A stretch of 64,000 nucleotides of DNA from positions 31,712 to 95,711 of the forward strand of contig JAMDHS010000075.1 of the NCBI GenBank assembly GCA_029717555.1, in the 5' to 3' direction. Numbering within the stretch: position 1 is the first letter of the stretch; each line of letters starts with the position of its first letter. Below the pieces are notes generated by a model. The model was not told where the DNA came from, did no database searches, and was given only the letters and a program-made list of their open reading frames with translations. Below, one piece after another: positions 58,301-64,000 of this stretch. The translations under genes and the position numbers were made by a program. This DNA is from Peribolospora baueri (lineage: Eukaryota; Basidiomycota; Peribolosporomycetes; Peribolosporales; Peribolosporaceae).

Positions 58301-58724
58301 TTCTCGCCTCGGGGTTACGAACGGTACGCCGATGAACTTGAACCACTCGCTCTCGTCTCCGTCTGCCTCAGAACTATGCCGTGGTTGCTATCGGAGGCCT
58401 TATCTTACTGGTTGCGAGGTCTGTCTTATTTACTCTGTCGTCGAACTATGATGCGAAGCTAACCGCGGGACCAATGTCCCTCCTATTTTTTCCCCCTCCT
58501 TCCCCATCGTCCCTTCCTATCTGCTCCACATCCTACCCTCCAGTCAATATATCTTTTGGGGCCGACACCACTTCAAAGGTCTCGTCCGCACGCTGGAACC
58601 GGTCGAGCGTACGACGGAAACGTACGAGACTCAGGGGAAGGAGAAAGGAGAGAAGGCACGCGAGGAGGTCGAGGGCGTCGAAGGCGACAAGGCGGTGGAG
58701 GCGGAGGTGTCCGACGACAAATAG
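55327..58724 (+). CDS. APC-family amino acid/GABA/choline-type permease
   Basis: Eighteen exons: 55327-55409, 55598-55633, 55752-55762, 55882-55908, 56017-56081, 56153-56203, 56297-56326, 56429-56653, 56752-56853, 56971-57068, 57148-57163, 57262-57329, 57412-57529, 57620-57634, 57729-58045, 58140-58272, 58372-58418 and 58544-58724; 540 residues. The protein is a 12-TM amino acid-polyamine-organocation transporter, nearest by motif to fungal Uga4/Hnm1-type permeases of the plasma or vacuolar membrane. Landmarks: FKRELSLLAV, FTSIGILTGMSSAFQTGLFS, GGLYYWTCRLKP, WAMVLTGTSGN, TGWSNKGFVVLLGFLQAVYT, EEAKNAELMAPVAIA, AFTASSRLFYALSRDHAFPF and YLNPVLIRVVWP. The hydrophilic N-terminus includes LAELGYKQEFKREL, the C-terminus is acidic, and substrate cannot be read from sequence. 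Exons 3, 11 and 14 are 11, 16 and 15 bases; each is required for frame and for a conserved motif. Confidence 0.95.
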
Positions 58725-60304
58725 GCTATACCAAGTCCCAATTCGTTTGTTTGTTTGTCGCACGTCTATCGGACGCTCCGGACAAACCGTCGTTTGCTTT
58801 CGTTGTTAGGTCTCGGTCGTCGGACTTTTTCTTTTTTTTTTTTTTTTTTTCCTCTTTTCTTTTCTTTCGCATTCGAATGGGACTGGCTGTCGGCAGCCAA
58901 GACCCGTTCTTTCGACCCTTCGCTCTTCGTTTGCTTTTCTGCTCGGGATTGGCGGGCAAGACGACGATTACGAGGTCGTGGCCGTGTCGCGTCGTGTCGC
59001 AGACCAAGGTCTATCTATATACCCCTTTGGCAGGTAAGCGGCGCGGGGCGGTCTGGGGGGGGGGGAGGGAGATGAGAGAGGATATCAATCTTGTTTCCTA
59101 TCCGCGCCGTCTTTCGTGGTTCTGCACCGTGGAACCGCAGGGTGATGACGTCTGTTTCATCTATCTGCCTTGCCGGCCGAGAGCCGTCTCTAGCCTGACG
59201 GAGGCCAAATCGTCTTTTAAGAGCGCATCGTCGGTTCGTTCCCCCTTTCCTGGGAACGGGTGTCACCGACGCTTAGAGAGAAAAAAGGCTATGGTGATAA
59301 AGGGCCGTCGAAGCCGCGCTCGCTGCTGCCAGACGTTAACTGTTCGCAGCGAGCACAGCGCGGCGGGCTGTTCGATGTGCGCACACGGACCGCCCGGAGA
59401 CGTCGTCGACGTCGACGATCGAAAGCGTGATCGGGGCGCGGGGGAAACCTTTTGTTACATCGCACGGCAGATATGGTACAGGCTACGCACTAGGGGCTAC
59501 AGAACGGACGGAGCAGAGGAACGAGCGAGGCATATGGACGCCCTAGCAGGGGCAGGGAGCTACCGTTGATATCCGATCGATGGCGACGAAGGCGACGATA
59601 GGGTTGCATAGGACGAAGATGAAGCGAGCGCTGAGAGTCGCGAGCCGAGGAGGTATCGAGCTCCTGAAAGGTCCGAGCATAGGCTTGGAGGGATGGAAGG
59701 ACGCATATGTTGAAGAGCCGAGCCCTGAAGCGTGATCGATTCCGGATCCAAGTCGAAAAAAATGGCCGAAAGCACCCAAAAATGGAAAGCGAGGACGCAT
59801 TGAGGAGGCCGTGTCATTACACGGCCACAAGACATAGTGTGCACGGCTAGATAGGCGTAGGTGCGGGTACCAGCCCGGCTCAGGATCATTTTAAGCGACT
59901 GGCCACTGCCACCCACGAAGGGATTGGCTGGCGCTGACGCTCGTCTCACCGCCGTCGTTCGCCGACACAGGGAACGGCGGACGCGGCGCGTCGGGAGCGA
60001 GAGCGGGAGCGGGAGCGGGAGCGGCCGTAAATGCGGACATCACCGACGGCCGGTGCAAACGAGGGGAGCGAGAGGACGGGAAAGTGAAGTACGGAGCGTA
60101 CCGAGGCGACGGGGCAGAGCTAAAAAAGATCGGCAGGGAGGAGAACATCGGCCGTTCGTCCGCGCTGGCCGGTACGAGCGTGAGATCAGCCTGGACGTGG
60201 ACGGGGGGAATATCCCGGGAAAGCGAGAGGCGGGGGCGCACGCCGAAGGCGAGGAGGTTTGTGCCCAAGCCCATGTCCATACTCGTTATCGTAGTCGTGC
60301 TCCA
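58725..60304. other. 3' flanking region and possible extra exon
   Basis: 1.6 kb between the permease (+) and the acidic/Gln-rich gene (-). It has a 17-base T run near 58833 and a G-rich run near 59055. A GC3-rich 129-codon open frame on the minus strand (60280-59891) begins 25 bases after the annotated stop of the acidic/Gln-rich gene; it may be an extra 3' exon or chance. Between 58850 and 59880 I see no protein-like frame. Confidence 0.5.
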
Positions 60305-61789
60305 TCACCTACCCATGTCCGCGTCCACGCCGGCGTCCATCCCGGGCGACCGTTGAAGAATCGCAGTCTGCTCCCATGCTTGCTGCTGCTGTTGCTGCTG
60401 CTGCTGACCAAAGTACATTCCCCAAGCGGGAGCGGACTCGGGAATAGAAGCGCCAGTGCCTCCAAAAGCAAAGGGGAAGGCACCGTTTGCGGTAGCGGTA
60501 GCGATGCCGGTGTCGGCGCTGACGGAAGGGAAAATGGCGAATGGGACTGGCGCCGAGGGAAGTGGCTTGGCGGCTGCGGCCGCGGCTTTGTGGGGATAGG
60601 CTTGCTGCTGTGCGTAGAGGTACATCGGATTGGATGCGGGTGCGGGTGCGAAAGCTGGCTGAGGCTGAGGCTGGTATTGCTGCTGCTCAAAGGTGGTGGT
60701 AGCTGCAGTGGGCGCCGAGAGCGGGGTGGCGATAGAAGGAAGAGGCAAGGAGGTTTGGCCGTGAACGGAGCAATAACAGCAGTGATGAGGGTGAGGGTGA
60801 GGGTCGCCGTGGTAGGTGGGTTGCTCGACGGGAGAAGGAAGCTGGACGTCAGCGCTAGGATAGATAGGCCTTGTGAGGGTGACCGGCTGGAAAGGTAAGC
60901 CGGATTGCGACTCGTGGACGGACGCAGGTGGATCCGAAGACTGGACGTCAATGAAAGGCTGCGGCGGAGCGAGATGGTCGGGGCCGTCGAGGCCGTCCAG
61001 GACGTCCTGCAACGCGACGGGGCATACGAACGCGGCGACGAGGTCGGCCTCGTCGGCGTCGTCTGCGGCGACTTTTACTTGCCGCTTTTGGGCCGGCACC
61101 GACACGGCCTGCTTCTGCTGCGCTGGGTCGACGAGCGAATCGGCGTTGGCGGAGAGCCATTGCAGTACTTGGTCGGAGGCGGGCGGTGTCATCTGCCGGT
61201 CGAAAACACGCGGAAAGGGCGTTAACAAGGAGGGCCGGAGCAGAATGTCAGCCGACGGCCCACGCTCAGGACGATGAAGACGGACGGTAAAGAGGGAAAG
61301 GAAAAGATAGATACTCACGTCCTCGTCGTCCTTCCCTTCACCGTCCTCGTCGGACCTGTCCTCTCCTTTTTCGGCATCTTGGTCCGCCGACGCGGCATCG
61401 TCCTCCGTATCCTCGCCCTGTTCATCCTCGGACCCTTTGTCCGGGCTCGAAACGGCCGAGGTCGAGTAGTCGTCTGAGCTCGCAATCTCCTCCTTTTCGT
61501 CCGAGTCAATCCTCGCATCCTCCCCCTGGGCCGCCCGATCCGTCTCCCCTATCTCCACATCGTCCTCTCCCACTGCATCCTCGTCGCTCCACTCCTCCTC
61601 GGGGGTCCCCATCGCTACGATGTTGTCAGGCCTGCCAACGGTAACAGTCGTGTCGTCGGAGCGAGGACTCGCATCCTCTACATCCACATCCACATCCACG
61701 TCGTGAGCCGTGTCGCGGTAAAAGAGCCTTAGCTTGGGGAGCTTAGGGAGCTTTTCGGGCAGGCGGACCTGGCCAGTGGTTGGACGCAT
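60305..61789 (-). CDS. Uncharacterised acidic, Gln-rich protein, 452 residues
   Basis: Exons 61789-61319 and 61192-60305 on the minus strand. The intron 61318-61193 (GTGAGT..GGCAG) is 126 bases, a multiple of three, and has no in-frame stop, so both spliced and unspliced messages are readable. The N-terminus is short and basic (KLPKLPKLRLFYRD) and is followed by about 120 strongly acidic residues (EEEWSDEDAVGEDDVEIGE and similar). The C-terminal half is Pro/Ala/Gln-rich, with PHPHPHHCCYCSVHG near residue 312 and a run of nine Gln near 430. I recognise no family; the acidic and Gln-rich blocks would suit a transcriptional or chromatin regulator, but that is only compositional. A long GC-rich frame follows at 60280-59891, so the true 3' end is uncertain. 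Confidence 0.65.
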   Translation of the reverse strand: MRPTTGQVRLPEKLPKLPKLRLFYRDTAHDVDVDVDVEDASPRSDDTTVTVGRPDNIVAMGTPEEEWSDEDAVGEDDVEIGETDRAAQGEDARIDSDEKEEIASSDDYSTSAVSSPDKGSEDEQGEDTEDDAASADQDAEKGEDRSDEDGEGKDDEDVSIYLFLSLFTVRLHRPERGPSADILLRPSLLTPFPRVFDRQMTPPASDQVLQWLSANADSLVDPAQQKQAVSVPAQKRQVKVAADDADEADLVAAFVCPVALQDVLDGLDGPDHLAPPQPFIDVQSSDPPASVHESQSGLPFQPVTLTRPIYPSADVQLPSPVEQPTYHGDPHPHPHHCCYCSVHGQTSLPLPSIATPLSAPTAATTTFEQQQYQPQPQPAFAPAPASNPMYLYAQQQAYPHKAAAAAAKPLPSAPVPFAIFPSVSADTGIATATANGAFPFAFGGTGASIPESAPAWGMYFGQQQQQQQQQAWEQTAILQRSPGMDAGVDADMGR

Positions 61790-63400
61790 GGCGTGTTGGA
61801 GTGCGTCAATTTTAAGAGGTGGACGATGGTCGAGGACAGGCTGGGAGAGAGGGAGGAAAGAAAAGGGCAAACTGGTGCGCGAGTGCGAAGGAATGAAAGA
61901 AAGGAAGAGGAAGGGTGCGTATGCTGTTGGTTTTGATTAGGCCCCGACGGGTTCGTTCGTTCTTGTGGCGAACGGGGCTGGGACGTTTAGAAACGAACCG
62001 AGGCGAGCGCTGGGAGGGAGAAGAGAAAGCAAAGGAAAGGGCGCCGACGAGGCTGGGGAGGGCGACCTGTTTTATGTGCTCGCGGCGGAGGGGCCAACAC
62101 GACGATGGGTGGACGGCGGCTATGACAGCCATCATGAGTGTTTGCGCGCGAGGTAGGGATGGAAGGGAAAGACCTCGGGCCGACGTCGACAGTCTCCGTC
62201 GTACGGGCCCTTTGTCCCCAACGGGAGGCGTGCGGATCTGTGGGCTGTGCGAGGATGGGCGGCGGAGGAGGTGCGGATGGCGTCAACGACGAGGATGTGG
62301 GCCAAGGCGGCGCCCAATCAATCCTCCAACGCTCCGATGCTCCAACGTTCCAACGGTCCCACTCCACTCTCCGACCCTCCGACGCTGGCGTATCACGACG
62401 GCTGGCAAGGGAGAGACGGACGGGGTGAGCGGAGTGGAGAGCACAGCGCGCGGTCGAGGTGAGCGAAAGAAGAGGTCAGCAGACAGGGCCAGGAACAAGG
62501 AACAGCGTGAGGTCAGCTTGGGCAGGGCATATACGGACGAGGACGTGGGACGACGACGATGGCGGAGACAACCAAAACAACCAAACCAAACCCGCCGTCC
62601 GTCCGTCGGTCCCGTTCGGTACGCCGCGCCGGGCCCGAGACGCGGCGCGTAAAGCGACGCACGCGCATCGCATCGCGTTGATGGATGGATGGACGCTCGT
62701 CCCACGTCCACTTTGCCTTCGTTCATCTCACTCTTGCAGGTGGTGACGACGGACACCCGCAATCCACAAGCTGCGTCGAACACCGGCGGCACTCCTGCGG
62801 CCCCTCGTCTTCTGCGGCCCGCTCTCTTTCGTCCCTCGCCCTCGCCCACCTCCTCCTTTGTATTTGTAACGCCTCGCTCGACGCGGGTGGATGGCGACAC
62901 CCCACCACGGCGTTCTCCTTGGTCGATGGGAGACGGCCGTCTGGTCGGTCGTGGTGAGCATCCGGGACGATGGGCACCGGCCGAACCGATCCGTAAAGGT
63001 GGTGACATCGACGGCGAGGCGGAACCATTCCGCGTTCGGCCGTCGTATCCCCGCTGCCGCAAGAATGGCGACGACATAGAAGGTTCATTGTTTCGCGACT
63101 GCCACCGTCGCTCGACTTTGGCCATGTTTGCACAACTTCCTCTTTCTCACGTCGCCCGCCCGCCTTCGCCAAGTGCTATCGATGGCTGGCCGTACCTACC
63201 GCACACGGCCGAACTATGTCCGGCGGACAGGACAGGACAGGTGGAGATCAGAAAGAAGGTCACACCTCATAAAGACCTCTCACCCCGGGCAGGTCGCTTT
63301 GGTCACATCCTCACCCATCTCTCCCTCACACTCCACTCTAGATTCCTACTGCTCGTTCCACGGCACCTCATCTTGAACCCCCACTGACCCTCTTTCAGCC
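61790..63400. promoter_or_regulatory. Long divergent intergenic region
   Basis: 1.6 kb between the starts of the acidic/Gln-rich gene (-) and the Old Yellow Enzyme gene (+). It includes a GATG/ATGG microsatellite at about 62682-62695 and CT-rich sequence in the last 120 bases before 63401. Open frames on both strands are long but GC-driven, with no recognisable motif. Confidence 0.5.
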
Positions 63401-64000
63401 ATGTCTGCCCAAACAATTCAGGCGCTCTCCGAGCCTGTTCACTTCACCCGCTCGGGTAAGACGGCGATAAACCGGTTCCTCAAGAGCGCGATGACGGAGC
63501 GTCTTTGCTCGTGGGACGACAACGACCTGCAGAAGAGGGGCAAGCCCACGCCCGAGTACATTCGCCTGTACGAGGAGTGGGGCAAAGGGCAGATCGGGAC
63601 CATCATTTTGGGCAACATCCCCGTCAACTGTGAGCGCGACACCTCGCCTCGACCTTTCTTGCTTCTCGCTCCGGCGCATAGCGTCGTATATGCACCTGCT
63701 ATCGCGGCATAGCTCATCTATTTGCATCATCCGTCTTCCTCGCACACATTCACAGTCCTTTACCCCGAGGCCAAGAAGAATGCCTGCATCGGTAAGTGGA
63801 GTCCACATACGTGCCGTCCTACTCCTCCTGGAGACGGTGACCGCTGGTGGAATTAACGTTGCTCTTTTTCGCGCTCGTCCCCTGCTCAGATCCTACCTCC
63901 AAGTGGGACGTCGTGGAGGCCTTCAAGCCCGTCATTCGCGCTTGCAAGGCCTCCGGCAGCCTCGTCATCGGTCAACTCACTCACGCTGGCCGCCAGACCA
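63401..64000 (+). CDS. Old Yellow Enzyme-type NADH:flavin oxidoreductase (5' part)
   Basis: Exons 63401-63629, 63756-63791 and 63890 to the window edge; the gene continues beyond. The first 125 residues match the FMN-binding barrel start of the OYE/NADH:flavin oxidoreductase family: LKSAMTERLCSWDDNDLQKR, PTPEYIRLYEEWGKGQIG, LGNIPV, and GQLTHAGRQT, whose Gln and His-x-Gly-Arg motif is typical. These enzymes use FMN and NAD(P)H to reduce activated alkenes or related compounds. Exon 2 is 36 bases. The ATG lies right after a CTTTCAG sequence and is the first in the frame. The active-site and phosphate-binding regions are off the window, so the subfamily is unknown. Confidence 0.92.

Noticed and set aside
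58556-59569. 337-codon plus-strand open frame
   Set aside because: It overlaps the permease's last exon in another frame, then crosses poly-T and G-rich 3' flanking sequence; no motif is seen.

Overview
This window comes from a GC-rich fungal genome. It has dense, intron-rich genes on both strands, and the introns are mostly 50-150 bases with GTNNGN donors. The protein set (a Lst8 TOR subunit, Ede1 with three EH domains and a UBA, Pex14, Tti2, Scd6, a DUF6533 membrane protein, a fungal bicupin oxalate decarboxylase) fits a basidiomycete. The GC content, short introns and very short exons suggest a red-yeast-type Pucciniomycotina such as Rhodotorula or Sporobolomyces. That placement is an inference from style and protein families, not from a marker gene. 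All gene models were spliced by eye; the exon phases were checked arithmetically so that each model is one open frame.

Layout. 0-5 kb: the 5' part of a U1A/U2B''-type RRM gene (-), then a 967-residue uncharacterised gene (+). 5-9 kb: LST8 (-) and mitochondrial ribosomal protein mL44 (+) share a 310-base divergent promoter. 9-17 kb: EDE1 (-) and PEX14 (+), also divergent. 16.6-17.9 kb: a fragment of a GH79 glycoside hydrolase enclosed by inverted copies of a local repeat. 17.9-19.7 kb: an FCP1/NIF-type HAD protein (-). 20.5-24.2 kb: a long, repeat-bearing low-complexity protein (+). 25.7-28.1 kb: TTI2 (+). 28.1-30.4 kb: mostly non-coding, with a possible small Cys-tailed gene (-). 30.4-33.1 kb: oxalate decarboxylase (+) with 16 exons, three adjacent ones being 12, 20 and 7 bases. 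34.6-39.2 kb: a 1470-residue Ser/Arg-rich coiled-coil protein (+). 39.9-42.0 kb: an aldehyde dehydrogenase (-), divergent from a decayed class II aldolase pseudogene (42.2-43.5 kb, +). 43.9-46.0 kb: SCD6/LSM14 (+). 47.2-50.1 kb: an uncharacterised charged protein (+) behind an 11-base tandem repeat. 52.6-54.6 kb: a DUF6533 membrane protein (+). 55.3-58.7 kb: an APC-family amino acid permease (+) with 18 exons. 60.3-61.8 kb: an acidic/Gln-rich protein (-). 63.4 kb to the end: the 5' part of an Old Yellow Enzyme-type oxidoreductase (+).

The genes do not form one pathway. They are housekeeping (splicing, mitochondrial translation, TOR/PIKK assembly, endocytosis, peroxisome import, mRNA decapping control) mixed with metabolic and transport genes. 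The most unusual material is the micro-exon splicing in three genes, the GH79 fragment trapped in an inverted-repeat structure, the class II aldolase pseudogene, and the Cys-tailed candidate. No tRNA, rRNA, CRISPR array or complete transposon was recognised.
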